DNA of 64,000 bases, from contig JBBSNY010000006.1 in the NCBI GenBank assembly GCA_038260305.1, positions 62,001 to 126,000 of the forward strand, given 5' to 3'. The stretch comes from CADCVQ01 sp038260305. Its GTDB lineage: Bacteria > Actinomycetota > Thermoleophilia > Solirubrobacterales > Solirubrobacteraceae. Both the position numbers and the translations under genes were made by a program. Below, piece by piece: positions 47,551 through 55,730 of this stretch. The notes under the pieces are model-generated. The model was not told the origin of the DNA, did not search any database, and was given only the letters and a program-made list of their open reading frames with translations. Numbering within the stretch: the first letter of the stretch is position 1; every line of letters starts with the position of its first letter.

Positions 47551-48216
47551 ATGGCAATGGCGATGATGCGGACGAGCTGCTCGTGGCCCAGCGCTCGGGT
47601 CGGGTCACGGGCGCTCGTGCTCGCGCTGCTGGCCACGGCCGTCGCCCTGCCATCGCCGGCGGCCGCCGCCGCAAAGAAGCGCACCTGCTTCCCCGCGCAC
47701 TCGACGACGATCGCGGCATCCAAGAGCGTGCGCGTCTTCCACACGCGCAGGTCCGGACAGGACCTGCCGACCTACGGCTGCCTGCTGAGCTCCAAGCACC
47801 CGTTCCGCTTCGCGCCCGCGGACTTCCCGCCGAGCTACGGTCCGATCGTGATCGCCGGGCGCTTCGTCGCCTACGGCGTGTCCTCCGACTGCGCCGCGGG
47901 CTTCTGCGACCCGAACAACGTCGTCGTGCAGGACCTGCGAAACGGCCGTCGCACGTACGTCGACGGCACGATGCTGCGGGTCGCGAATGTCACGTCGCTC
48001 GTGCTGCGATCAAACGGCTCGGTCGCCTGGATCGAGTCGTCGTTCGACGAGGGCGGCAGCACGCTGCCGGGGTATGTGGTCGTCTCCGCGGCGCGTGGCA
48101 AGGGACCGGTCGTGCTCGACTCCGGCACGGACGTCGTGCCGGGCTCGCTCGCGCTCGCGGGCTCGACGATCTACTGGACGAAGGGCACGACGGCGGCCTC
48201 GTCGACGCTCAGCTGA
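47551..48216 (+). CDS. Secreted hypothetical protein, paralogue of 24192
   Basis: This is a 221-residue exported protein: the N-terminus carries a signal peptide (ALVLALLATAVALPSPAAAA) and the mature part has cysteines in KRTCFP, YGCLLSS, SDCAAGFC. Beta units (VIAGRFVAYGVSSD, LVLRSNGSVAWIESSF, LALAGSTIYWTK) match those of the protein at 24192, so they belong to one family. The role is unknown, perhaps surface binding. The ATG is one of two close options. It starts 10 bp after treY but is probably unrelated in function. Confidence 0.8.
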   Translation: MAMAMMRTSCSWPSARVGSRALVLALLATAVALPSPAAAAAKKRTCFPAHSTTIAASKSVRVFHTRRSGQDLPTYGCLLSSKHPFRFAPADFPPSYGPIVIAGRFVAYGVSSDCAAGFCDPNNVVVQDLRNGRRTYVDGTMLRVANVTSLVLRSNGSVAWIESSFDEGGSTLPGYVVVSAARGKGPVVLDSGTDVVPGSLALAGSTIYWTKGTTAASSTLS

Positions 48217-48240
48217 GGGGGCGACTTCGCGTAGCCTTGC

Positions 48241-48378
48241 TCGCAGTGTCGTGCCAGCTTGCCGCTATCCGTACCTCAATCCGGGATCGAGTCCGGCCCC
48301 GGCGGTGGTCGCCAGATGGAGCTCATCGACCCGTCGTCGAACCGGCTGCGTTTCTACGAGCCCGCGGCTCCGGCCTGA
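48241..48378 (+). pseudogene. C-terminal fragment of a VOC (glyoxalase-fold) protein
   Basis: In the frame starting at 48241 the translation includes GIESGP, GGRQMELIDPSSNRLRFYEP and a stop at 48376. The WGGRQMEL.DP.GNRLRFYE pattern is the C-terminal end of VOC-family proteins. Nothing N-terminal is recognisable before it, apart from a start-less 25-codon stretch. It is therefore a truncated remnant, lying between a secreted protein gene and an inverted repeat. Confidence 0.55.
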
Positions 48379-48416
48379 TCCCTGTTCCCGCGCGCCGTGC
48401 GGGGTGGAGGGCCTAG

Positions 48417-48457
48417 TAGTGGTCCATCCGGTAAGTCCTCGCACGGACGAACCACTA
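48417..48457 (-). terminator. Hairpin at the end of the gene at 48455
   Basis: TAGTGGTCCATCCG at 48417-48430 and CGGACGAACCACTA at 48444-48457 pair over 14 positions; the two mismatches become G-U pairs in the minus-strand transcript. The stem begins at the TAG stop codon of the 48455 gene, so it is probably its transcription or translation end. No U-tract is seen. Confidence 0.45.
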
Positions 48458-48796
48458 GAAGGCGCTTCCGCCCTTGCGCCGCGTCGCCGCGATCCAGGCC
48501 TGATCGGTGCCGGCGTGGGCGAGGCTCGACGGGTACGGCGGCCGCTTCCAGACGTGTGAGCCGATCGTGCCGAAGTGCTCGCGCAGGTAGGCGACGAGGT
48601 TGCCGCGATGCTCGGGGCAGGCATAGCGCGCCGAGCCGTACAGGCCACGGCCGTGAAAGACGAGCCAGCGCCCCGGCAGCGCATCCTGGTAAGCGCCCCA
48701 GGTGTTCTGGCGCATCGCCTGTTCGAGGCTCAGCTGGGTCATCGGATCGGCCTTCGCATCGCAGAACTGACATCTGAAGATCAGCCGGACCGACAT
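48455..48796 (-). CDS. Hypothetical protein with cysteine motif
   Basis: This is a 113-residue protein starting LIFRCQFCDAKADP, with a CxxC pair that could bind zinc. A second cysteine-histidine pair (ARYACPEHRG) near residue 59 would complete a Cys3-His or similar zinc site. The middle has WLVFHGRGLYGSARYA. I do not recognise the family, though it resembles small actinobacterial zinc-ribbon proteins. The gene is monocistronic, with its stop codon inside the hairpin downstream. Confidence 0.7.
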   Translation of the reverse strand: MSVRLIFRCQFCDAKADPMTQLSLEQAMRQNTWGAYQDALPGRWLVFHGRGLYGSARYACPEHRGNLVAYLREHFGTIGSHVWKRPPYPSSLAHAGTDQAWIAATRRKGGSAF

Positions 48797-49022
48797 GACG
48801 ACAGGGTTGCACGTCGCGCGCTCCCGAGTGGCCGCGCACGCAGCCGTCTGGTGGCACGCTCGCGATATCGGATTGAAGACGAAGCCCTCGGGACACGCCC
48901 GCGTGGCGGCGAGTCGTCGCCCGGGTCATGCAGTGGACGGATGATCGATCCCCTCGGACGGGAGATCTAGCCTTCCGGGCAAGTTGCGGAACGATGCTGA
49001 TCGGACAAACGGCCGTGCCCGC

Positions 49023-50354
49023 ATGCTGGCGGGTCTGGCCACGTGCGCCGCGCTCCTGGCGTTCGCTGCTGCACCCGCGCAAGGCGCGCCGGCGGCGACC
49101 CCCAGCGTGGGCTGTCCGACCGTCACCGACAACGAGCACCTCGTCGCCGAGACCGCGCGTCCCGGCAGCATCGGTCTGCGCTTCTTCCGGGCGGGCAGTG
49201 CGCGCGTCATCTTCTTCGAGTGCGTCCACGGGATGCCCGTTCGTCTGGGCGCACGGCGCAGCCCGCCCGGCACGCCGATCGACTCCGCGACGCCCTTGCA
49301 CTTCGACGACGCCGCCACGTGGTCATGCACCCGCCGGACCCGCGACTTCTTCGCCTACGCGGTGATGCCTGACGGAAGTCTCCCGATTGGCACCTACAGC
49401 GTTCGGACGCCATCATGTGCGCATCGCTTCGACGTCCGCGTCGCGCGGCGGGTCGCGGCGGGAGCGACCGCTCGCATCCGGATCGTCGATACATGGGCGC
49501 TCGGAGGGATTCGTCCGACGCTGTGCATCACGCCGCCGGAGGGTCAGCGGCGCTGCCGGCTCGTCGTGCTCGAGAGCGCCAAGACCGTCGCGACGCCGCG
49601 GCTGCGGGCGACGAGGCGCGGGCGCTGGCGCATAGACCTGCGCGTGCGCGGGCATAGCCAGCCGGCGACGCTGACCGTCGGAGGCGACGGGGCCACCGTG
49701 GCGCCGCGCGCCCGTCCGGGCCTGCTCGCGACCGGCGATTCGACGATGGGCGGCGTCGACGGCTTCCTCGACGACGCCCTCGGCGAGCAGTTCGACCTGC
49801 GCAGCGACGTCCGCCTCGGCAGCGCTCTCAGCCGGACCTCGTTCTGGCCGTATCACGCCATCAGCCAGGTGCGCTCCTGGCGCCCGACCGTGACGGTGAT
49901 GTCGGTCGGCGCGGCCTTCGACGGCTCTCCGATGATGAGCGCGGCCGGGACCGTCGTCGCGTGCTGCGGCCCGGACTGGATCGCGGCGTACGCGGGCCGA
50001 GTGCGGTCGATGATGCGGACCTACCTGCGCGGCGGCGAGGGGCGCGTCTTCTGGCTGACCGTGCCGATGCCGCGCAACGCGACCGGCATCCCGATGGTGA
50101 CGGCGATCAACCAGGCGATCGTCTTCGCCGGGGCGGGCATCGCGGGTGTGGCCGTGATCAGGGTCGACCAGATCTTCTCGCCGCACGGCTTTCAGCAGAC
50201 GATTCGCTATCGCGGCCGTGCCGTCGACGTGCGCGAGCCCGACGGCATCCATCTCAACGCCTCCGGCACGGCGATCACGGGCGACATCGTGGCGCGGGCG
50301 ATCCGCGCGCAGCAGACCGCGCTCAAGTCCGTCGGCAAGCGGACCGCCGGCTAG
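49023..50354 (+). CDS. Secreted SGNH-hydrolase-like protein
   Basis: This is a 443-residue exported protein. The signal peptide is LAGLATCAALLAFAAAPAQG. A cysteine-bearing N-terminal domain of about 210 residues (GCPTVTD, FFECVHGM, TWSCTRRT, TPSCAHRF) could be an immunoglobulin-like binding part. The C-terminal domain has GDSTMGGVDG, where the serine would be the SGNH nucleophile, and DGIHLNASGTAI for the Asp-His pair. This layout suggests a wall or lipid esterase. The ATG is chosen over an upstream TTG because it begins the signal peptide. It runs convergently with the gene ending at 50530. Confidence 0.82.
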   Translation: MLAGLATCAALLAFAAAPAQGAPAATPSVGCPTVTDNEHLVAETARPGSIGLRFFRAGSARVIFFECVHGMPVRLGARRSPPGTPIDSATPLHFDDAATWSCTRRTRDFFAYAVMPDGSLPIGTYSVRTPSCAHRFDVRVARRVAAGATARIRIVDTWALGGIRPTLCITPPEGQRRCRLVVLESAKTVATPRLRATRRGRWRIDLRVRGHSQPATLTVGGDGATVAPRARPGLLATGDSTMGGVDGFLDDALGEQFDLRSDVRLGSALSRTSFWPYHAISQVRSWRPTVTVMSVGAAFDGSPMMSAAGTVVACCGPDWIAAYAGRVRSMMRTYLRGGEGRVFWLTVPMPRNATGIPMVTAINQAIVFAGAGIAGVAVIRVDQIFSPHGFQQTIRYRGRAVDVREPDGIHLNASGTAITGDIVARAIRAQQTALKSVGKRTAG

Positions 50355-50529
50355 CGCGTCGCGCGCAACGTGACGCGTCCTCGAGCTCGAGCGCACCGAC
50401 ACCGCCACCCGACGCTTCGCCGCCGCCGCGAGCAGCTTGCGGCCGCTGACCGTCGTCTGCGGGCGCGCCCAGACGCGGGCGGCGTTGACCTCGCCGCTGA
50501 GCTTGATGCTGATGCTGCGCCAGGCGCGG

Positions 50530-51012
50530 TCAAATTGCTGCCCCCGCGTCCTGCCCTTGCTCCTGACAGATGAGGGCCGCCTTGATCGTGGAGGACCGGA
50601 TGGCGGCGAGCGGGCGCTTGACGTTCGCGCACCTCGTGCGGACCGCCCGCCGTTGCGCGGCGTGCGCGGCTTCGATGCGGTCGGCGAACCCGCCCACCGC
50701 CGACGCGTAGACAGCGCGTCCGCCTGCCGACGCGGTTCCGTGCACGAACGACGTCGACGGGTCCGTCAGATCGCCGGGCTCGAGCACGACGATGTCCGTC
50801 CGCGGGCGCGCGGCCTTGAATCGCTCGGCCTGCGAGCGGGGCACGTAGATGTCGGTGACGCAGTCGATCGAGCGCGAGCGTAACGCCGCGACGAGGCGAG
50901 GTGCCGCGGACGATCCCGTCAGGGTGATGGCCTGCGCTTGGGGTGCGATCACGTTCAGCTCAGCCGTCAGCGTCACGAGCACAACCGCAACGCACGTGAT
51001 CCAGGCCCTCAT
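50530..51012 (-). CDS. Secreted hypothetical protein, probably 3' frameshifted
   Basis: This is a 160-residue exported protein (signal peptide ITCVAVVLVTLTAELNVIAP). It has cysteines in SIDCVTD, TRCANVK and LICQEQG, and a middle helix RIEAAHAAQRRAVRTRC. Its frame stops after a five-G run near 50540; one base fewer there would continue QQFDRAWRSISIKLSGEVNA and RVWARPQTTVSGRKLL. A second shift later reaches a TAG at 50351 (GRVTLRATR). So the gene is either a frameshift mutant or affected by a sequence error. It is divergent from the M23 gene at 51100. Confidence 0.7.
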   Translation of the reverse strand: MRAWITCVAVVLVTLTAELNVIAPQAQAITLTGSSAAPRLVAALRSRSIDCVTDIYVPRSQAERFKAARPRTDIVVLEPGDLTDPSTSFVHGTASAGGRAVYASAVGGFADRIEAAHAAQRRAVRTRCANVKRPLAAIRSSTIKAALICQEQGQDAGAAI

Positions 51013-51048
51013 CAGTGACTCATTTCCGTTAGCGCCGTGGCGAGTTTT

Positions 51049-51070
51049 CCGTTAAACGGTTGGGTTAACC
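51049..51070. promoter_or_regulatory. Two palindromes in a divergent promoter region
   Basis: CCGTTAAACGG at 51049-51059 (CCGTT-A-AACGG) and GGTTAACC at 51063-51070 sit together between the divergent genes at 50530 and 51100. AT-rich palindromes are rare in this GC-rich window, so they are candidate operators. No bound factor is known. Confidence 0.35.
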
Positions 51071-51099
51071 AGTCGACTCCGATGCGTCCAGCGGAATGG

Positions 51100-51978
51100 A
51101 TGCGCCGCGCAGGCGCTCATACTTGGGTTGTGCGTTACTCGATTCGAAGCTTGCCCGCCGTGCTCGCGCTCGCCCCGGCGGCGCTCTGTGTGCTCGTCGC
51201 AGTTGCCGGTTCGTCGTCGGCCAGCGCCGCCGCCGCGCCCGCGCCCGCCGTCGGCGGTGCGTTTGCCCTCCGCGCGGCGACCATCACGCCGCGCCATGCG
51301 TACTTCGCCGGGCGCCCGCTGCGGATCGCGCTGACGATCGACGCGCCCGCGCCCCTCGCCCTGAACGTCGACGTCGTGCGAGAGGCGACCGGCAAGCCGG
51401 TGGTCGTGCTCGCGCTGCCGGCGGTCGTGCCGGGCGTGAAGCGGCGCGTGCAATGGGACGGCCTCACGGGGCACGGCGAGGTCGCGCCGAACGGCTCCTA
51501 CCGGGTGCGCGTGCGCTCGGTCGACGCCACGGCGCGCCGCGTCGGCCGCTTCACGCTCCACAGCCACGTCTATCCGATCCGTGGGCCGCACGCCGACCGC
51601 GGGCCGATCGGGGCGTTCGGTGTTCCGCGCAACGGCGGTCGCACGCACAACGGCTTCGACGTCAACGCGCCATGCGCGACGCCGGTCGTCGCCGCGCGCG
51701 GCGGGCGCGTCGTGCGCGCCGACTACGACCCGGTGCTGTACGGCAACCTCGTCATCATCCGCGGCGATCACACGAAGCGCGACTACTGGTACGCGCACCT
51801 GAAGCGCCCTACCCGGCTCCACGTCGGCGAGCGGGTGCCGACCGGCCGGCGGATCGGCAGCATCGGCGACACCGGCAACGCGCGCACGATCGGCTGCCAC
51901 CTGCATTTCGAGATCCGCGTGCGCGGCGTGCCGATCGATCCGGCACCGCAGCTGCACGCGTGGGACGCCTGGAGCTGA
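51100..51978 (+). CDS. Secreted M23-family peptidase
   Basis: This is a 292-residue exported protein. The N-terminal export segment SLPAVLALAPAALCVLVAVAG is followed by an immunoglobulin-like region with a FlgD-like pattern (VQWDGLTGHGEVAPNGSYRV, given as WDGLTGHGEVAPNGSYRV). The M23 domain starts about residue 150. Its zinc ligands are THNGFDVNAP, WYAHLKRP and the final CHLHFEIRVRG. Unlike the M23 peptidase at 9757 it has no peptidoglycan-binding domain and no riboswitch. The ATG is one of several options; a GTG at 51130 would also give an export signal. Expected role: cell-wall remodelling. Confidence 0.87.
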   Translation: MRRAGAHTWVVRYSIRSLPAVLALAPAALCVLVAVAGSSSASAAAAPAPAVGGAFALRAATITPRHAYFAGRPLRIALTIDAPAPLALNVDVVREATGKPVVVLALPAVVPGVKRRVQWDGLTGHGEVAPNGSYRVRVRSVDATARRVGRFTLHSHVYPIRGPHADRGPIGAFGVPRNGGRTHNGFDVNAPCATPVVAARGGRVVRADYDPVLYGNLVIIRGDHTKRDYWYAHLKRPTRLHVGERVPTGRRIGSIGDTGNARTIGCHLHFEIRVRGVPIDPAPQLHAWDAWS

Positions 51979-52009
51979 CGACGCCGCGGACTTGCGCGAT
52001 GATCTGACG

Positions 52010-53176
52010 ATGACCGACCTGGCGCGACGCTTCCTCGCACTGCACATGCGCTCGCGGCCGCTGCTCATGCCCAACCCCTGGGACGCCGGCTCAGCGAAGC
52101 TGCTCGCATCGCTGCGCTTCGAGGCGCTCGCCACGACGAGCAGCGGCTTCGCGGCGACGCTTGGGCGCCTCGACGGGGCGGTGACGCGCGACGAGGCGCT
52201 GGCGCACGCCGCGACGATCGTCGGCGCCACGGCGCTGCCGGTCTCGGCGGACCTCGAGAACGGCTTCGCCGACGACCCCGTGGGCGTCGGGGAGACCGTG
52301 CACCTGGCGATCGAGGTCGGCCTAGCGGGCTGCTCGATCGAGGACTTCACGGGCGACGACGACGATCCGATATACGACCTCGCGCTCGCGACCGAGCGCA
52401 TCGAGGCGGCGGTCGACGCCGCCGCCGGACGGCTCGTCGTGACGGCGCGCGCCGAGAACCACATCCACGGCCGGGACGACCTCGAGGACACGATCGCGCG
52501 CCTACGCGCCTACGGCGAGGCCGGCGCGGATGTGCTCTACGCACCGGGGCTGATACGGATCGACCACATCCGCCGCGTCGTCGGCGCCGTCGGTCGGCCG
52601 GTCAACGTCCTCGCGCTCGCGGGCGCGCCGTCGGTCGACGAGCTCGCGGCGGTCGGCGTCAAGCGGATCTCGGTCGGCGGCGGCTTCGCATTCGCGGCGA
52701 TAGACGCGCTCGTAGAAGCCGCGCGCGAGCTGCGCGACGACGGGACCTACGGCTACTTCACGCGGACGCAGTCGGGCGGTCGCGCCGCGCGCGCCGCGTT
52801 CGGCCCGGGCGACGAGGCGCCGACGCAGCGCACCTCCTCGCAGCCGCGGCTCATCGACCTCGGCGGCTTCACGTTGAGCTCCGCGCGCGAGGATGACATC
52901 CACACGGTTTGCCTGTTCGGCGAGCTCGACATCGCGACCGCCGAGGGCGTCGAGGACGAGCTCTCGCGCGTCGAGGAGAGCGACCCGCCGTCGATCGTCA
53001 TCGATCTCTCCGGCCTGACGGTGCTCGACTCGTCGGGCGTGCGCCTGCTGCTGAACGCCCAGGCGCGCGCGCAGCGCTTCGGCGAGAACCGCCTGAAGCT
53101 GCGCCGCGGGCCCGAGCAGGTGCAGCGCGTGCTCGAGCTCAGCGGCGTCGACGAGCTGCTCTCATTCGACGACTGA
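52010..53176 (+). CDS. PEP-mutase/isocitrate-lyase-like protein fused to STAS domain
   Basis: This is a 388-residue fusion. Residues about 1-265 are a PEP mutase/isocitrate lyase-type barrel: LMPNPWDAGSAKLLASL, ADLENGFADDP for the acidic metal-binding loop, CSIEDFTGDD, TARAENHIHG, and ADVLYAPGL. The classical ICL cysteine motif is absent. Residues about 285-388 are a STAS domain (LFGELDIATAEG, VIDLSGLTVLDSSGVRLLL), with S341 matching the phosphorylated serine of SpoIIAA. The ATG at 52010 follows codons that lack family sequence. Substrate and kinase partner are unknown; see findings. Confidence 0.87.
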   Translation: MTDLARRFLALHMRSRPLLMPNPWDAGSAKLLASLRFEALATTSSGFAATLGRLDGAVTRDEALAHAATIVGATALPVSADLENGFADDPVGVGETVHLAIEVGLAGCSIEDFTGDDDDPIYDLALATERIEAAVDAAAGRLVVTARAENHIHGRDDLEDTIARLRAYGEAGADVLYAPGLIRIDHIRRVVGAVGRPVNVLALAGAPSVDELAAVGVKRISVGGGFAFAAIDALVEAARELRDDGTYGYFTRTQSGGRAARAAFGPGDEAPTQRTSSQPRLIDLGGFTLSSAREDDIHTVCLFGELDIATAEGVEDELSRVEESDPPSIVIDLSGLTVLDSSGVRLLLNAQARAQRFGENRLKLRRGPEQVQRVLELSGVDELLSFDD

Positions 53177-53420
53177 TCGCTGGGCGCCCTCAGCGACCTG
53201 GTGCGGCTCGTCGCCCTGCTGCACCCCGACGCCGGATCTCATCGCCATGCTCACCTGAGTCGCCCCACGCACCCGCGCTTGCCGGCTGCTGGCCACGCCC
53301 CCTCGGTCGAAGCGCTGGGCGATCCCGCCGCGCCGCCATCGTCACGACTACCATGAGCCCGCGCGCGGTCACGACGCGGCGCCCGGTTGCATCCACACAT
53401 CTTTCCTGGAGGAACGCCCC

Positions 53421-53675
53421 ATGGCTTTCGAAGTCGGACAGCGGATCATCGCCGAGAAGTCGGGCCGCAGGCGCAGGACGGCGCGCGCACCGATGCGTCC
53501 CCCGCGTCACGGCGTCATCGAGCGCATCGTGCGTGGCGATCCGAACCCGCGCTACGAGATCCGCTGGGACGAGGGCACGGTGTCGATCTACTCGCCGATG
53601 AACGGTGGCATCCAGGTCGACCCCGACCATCCCCTCATCAAGCCGAAGAAGGAAGCCAAGCCCGCCGCGAGCTGA
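53421..53675 (+). CDS. DUF1918-containing protein
   Basis: This is an 84-residue basic protein of the DUF1918 family, with the core GQRIIAEKSGRRRRTARAP, split as GQRIIAEKSG and RRRRTARAP, then PRHGVIERIVRGDP, YEIRWDEGTVSIYSP. The beta pattern fits the SH3-like barrel predicted for the family. It may bind nucleic acid, but this is unproven. A GGAGG site lies nine bases before the ATG. The gene ends convergently with the GH2-like gene. Confidence 0.92.
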   Translation: MAFEVGQRIIAEKSGRRRRTARAPMRPPRHGVIERIVRGDPNPRYEIRWDEGTVSIYSPMNGGIQVDPDHPLIKPKKEAKPAAS

Positions 53676-53725
53676 GCGGGCCTCGTCCGGACGCCGGCGC
53701 TCCGCGACCGCCCGGCGTGGCCGCC

Positions 53726-53745
53726 CGGCGCCCCGGGTGGCGCCG
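53726..53745. terminator. Short GC hairpin between convergent genes
   Basis: CGGCGCC at 53726-53732 pairs with GGCGCCG at 53739-53745 around a 6-base loop, between the DUF1918 and GH2-like genes. The position suits a shared terminator. There is no U-tract, so the call is weak. Confidence 0.3.
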
Positions 53746-53760
53746 CTCGCGGCGTCGCCG

Positions 53761-55671
53761 TCAGTCCGCGCCGAACGTCGCGGCGAACGCCTGGCGCACC
53801 GCGCCCAACGACGGCTTGCGCCGGCCCGCGAAGTCATAGAGGCCCTTCTCGTTGAGCCCGGGCGTCAGCGTCAGGCCCGGCGTGCGGGTCACGATCGAGC
53901 CGCCGACGAAGTCCGGTCGCAGCGCGTAGTCGCGCAGCGACCAGACGAGGACGCCGCTGACCCCCGGCTCGTCGTGCAACGCGCGGATCCGGCGCGATAG
54001 CAGGTTCGCCTGGAAGCGCAGGCTGCCGAAGCCGCCGGCTGCGACCCGTGGGCTGCCGGCGGCGCCGAGCTCGGTGACGACGAGCGGCTTGCCCGGGAAG
54101 AGGCCGCGCAGCTTCGCGATGCGATCGCTCGCGAGCTGGTTCTGTGAAGCCGCCGGGTCCGTCGAGCGCTCATACCAGCCGATGTAGTCGGTCACGCCGA
54201 TCGCGTCGAGCTCGGAGAACAGCGGCCCGTCGGCCCGCGGGAGCTTCGATCCCCACAGGTCGGCCGCCACGGGGCGGCTCGGATCGGACGCGTGCAGGGC
54301 GCGCGCGGTCTGCTGGACGTACTGCTGCTGGGCCGGGAAGCCCTGGCCGGGCGCCTCGTTCGTCAGCGTCCAGGCGAGCACCGAGGCGTGCGTCTGCTCC
54401 TCCTCGGCGGTCCGCAGCGCGCGGTCGCGAGCCGCGGCGATCGCCACCGGCGTCTGCGCGCGCCAGCGGCCGGCGGGCTCCCACGGGCCGATCTCCTGCC
54501 AGACGAGGATTCCCGCCGCATCGAGGCGCTCGAGCATGCTCTGCGACAGCGGTAGCTGTGAGCGCGTCGCGTTCGCGCCGACGGCGCGCAGCTCGGCGAT
54601 CATGCGGTCCTCGTCGCCTGCGGTCAGCGCGTCGCCGTGCCCGCTCGCATCGGCCGGCAGCGCGGCGCCGTGTAGGACGAGCGGGGAACCGTTGAGATAG
54701 AGGCCGTCGCCGTCCCACGTGATCGCGCGCAGGCCGACCTGCTGATCGAGCGCCGCCTCGCCGGGCACGGCGAGGCGCAGCTCGTAGCGCGTCGGGCTCT
54801 GCGGCGACCACAGCGCGGGGTCGTCGAGCACGACTGAGGCACGTACGGTGTGCGAGCGGTCGCGACCGACGGTCACCGCGCCGAAGCGCAGCCGCGTCGT
54901 GTCGGCGCCGTGCGCGAGCGCGCCGGTCACCTGGATGCGCCGCTCGGAGCGGCGGTTTCGGACGCGCAGCGTGACGTCGACGCGGGCGCGGCCGCTCGCC
55001 GTAAGCCGCGTGCGCAGCGTCAGGGCGCCGAGCCGGCTCGGCCCCAGGCGCGTCAGCGTGACGGGCCGGTGCAGCCCGCCGTAGTTGAACCACGAGCGCT
55101 GCCAGTCCTCGTCGGCCTGGCGCTGCGGGTCGCGCCAATCGACGCGCACGGCGACGACGTGGCGGCCGGCGCGCCGCCGCGTCAGCGCGCTGAAGGCCTC
55201 GTAGGCGCCGGTGTGGCGGCGCAGCGACCGGCCGTCGACGTAGACCTGCGCGCGATAGTGGGCGGACTCGAAGCGCAGTGCGTAGTCGCCGTTGACCGGA
55301 GCCACGATGTCCTTCGCGTACCAGCCGACGCTGCCCTCGTAGGCGCGCGCGCCGGCGGGGCCGCTGTGGGCCTTGGCGTTCGGCGAATGGGGCACCTGCA
55401 CGATGTGCCCGCCGAAGTCGCCCTTCGCCCAGCCGGCGGCGACGCCGCGGCTGCGCGGGTCGGCGCGGTAGCGCCAGCGGTTGAGGACTACCGGCGCGCT
55501 GCCGTCGGGCCCGCCGGCGCGTTGCAGCAGCGCCCGCTCGGACGCGCTCAGCTGCCTGGCATGGGGCGCGCGCCCGGACTGCGGGCCGTCGTCGTGCAGC
55601 AGGAAGTAGACGCCGACGCCGCACCCGATCAGGGCGGCGACGGCGGCGATGGCGGTGAGCAGTCGGTTCAT
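53761..55671 (-). CDS. GH2-like glycoside hydrolase, membrane anchored
   Basis: This is a 636-residue protein that starts with a membrane anchor (LTAIAAVAALIGCGVGVYFLL). It then has a GH2 sugar-binding domain (GWYAKDIVAP, FESAHYRAQVYVDG), an immunoglobulin-like domain and a barrel. Catalytic residues expected of GH2 are TNEAPGQ (acid/base, E in LTNEAPG) and VVTELGAAG for the nucleophile. TLTNEA and YIGWYE agree with beta-glucuronidase/galactosidase-type enzymes. The ATG at 55671 is chosen because it begins the anchor; the frame opens six codons earlier. It is divergent from the GT4 gene. The substrate is unknown. Confidence 0.9.
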   Translation of the reverse strand: MNRLLTAIAAVAALIGCGVGVYFLLHDDGPQSGRAPHARQLSASERALLQRAGGPDGSAPVVLNRWRYRADPRSRGVAAGWAKGDFGGHIVQVPHSPNAKAHSGPAGARAYEGSVGWYAKDIVAPVNGDYALRFESAHYRAQVYVDGRSLRRHTGAYEAFSALTRRRAGRHVVAVRVDWRDPQRQADEDWQRSWFNYGGLHRPVTLTRLGPSRLGALTLRTRLTASGRARVDVTLRVRNRRSERRIQVTGALAHGADTTRLRFGAVTVGRDRSHTVRASVVLDDPALWSPQSPTRYELRLAVPGEAALDQQVGLRAITWDGDGLYLNGSPLVLHGAALPADASGHGDALTAGDEDRMIAELRAVGANATRSQLPLSQSMLERLDAAGILVWQEIGPWEPAGRWRAQTPVAIAAARDRALRTAEEEQTHASVLAWTLTNEAPGQGFPAQQQYVQQTARALHASDPSRPVAADLWGSKLPRADGPLFSELDAIGVTDYIGWYERSTDPAASQNQLASDRIAKLRGLFPGKPLVVTELGAAGSPRVAAGGFGSLRFQANLLSRRIRALHDEPGVSGVLVWSLRDYALRPDFVGGSIVTRTPGLTLTPGLNEKGLYDFAGRRKPSLGAVRQAFAATFGAD

Positions 55672-55730
55672 GGTGGTGGCAGAACGCACGCCACCGTGAG
55701 GAAGTCGCGCACCGGTAGGATCGCGCGGCC

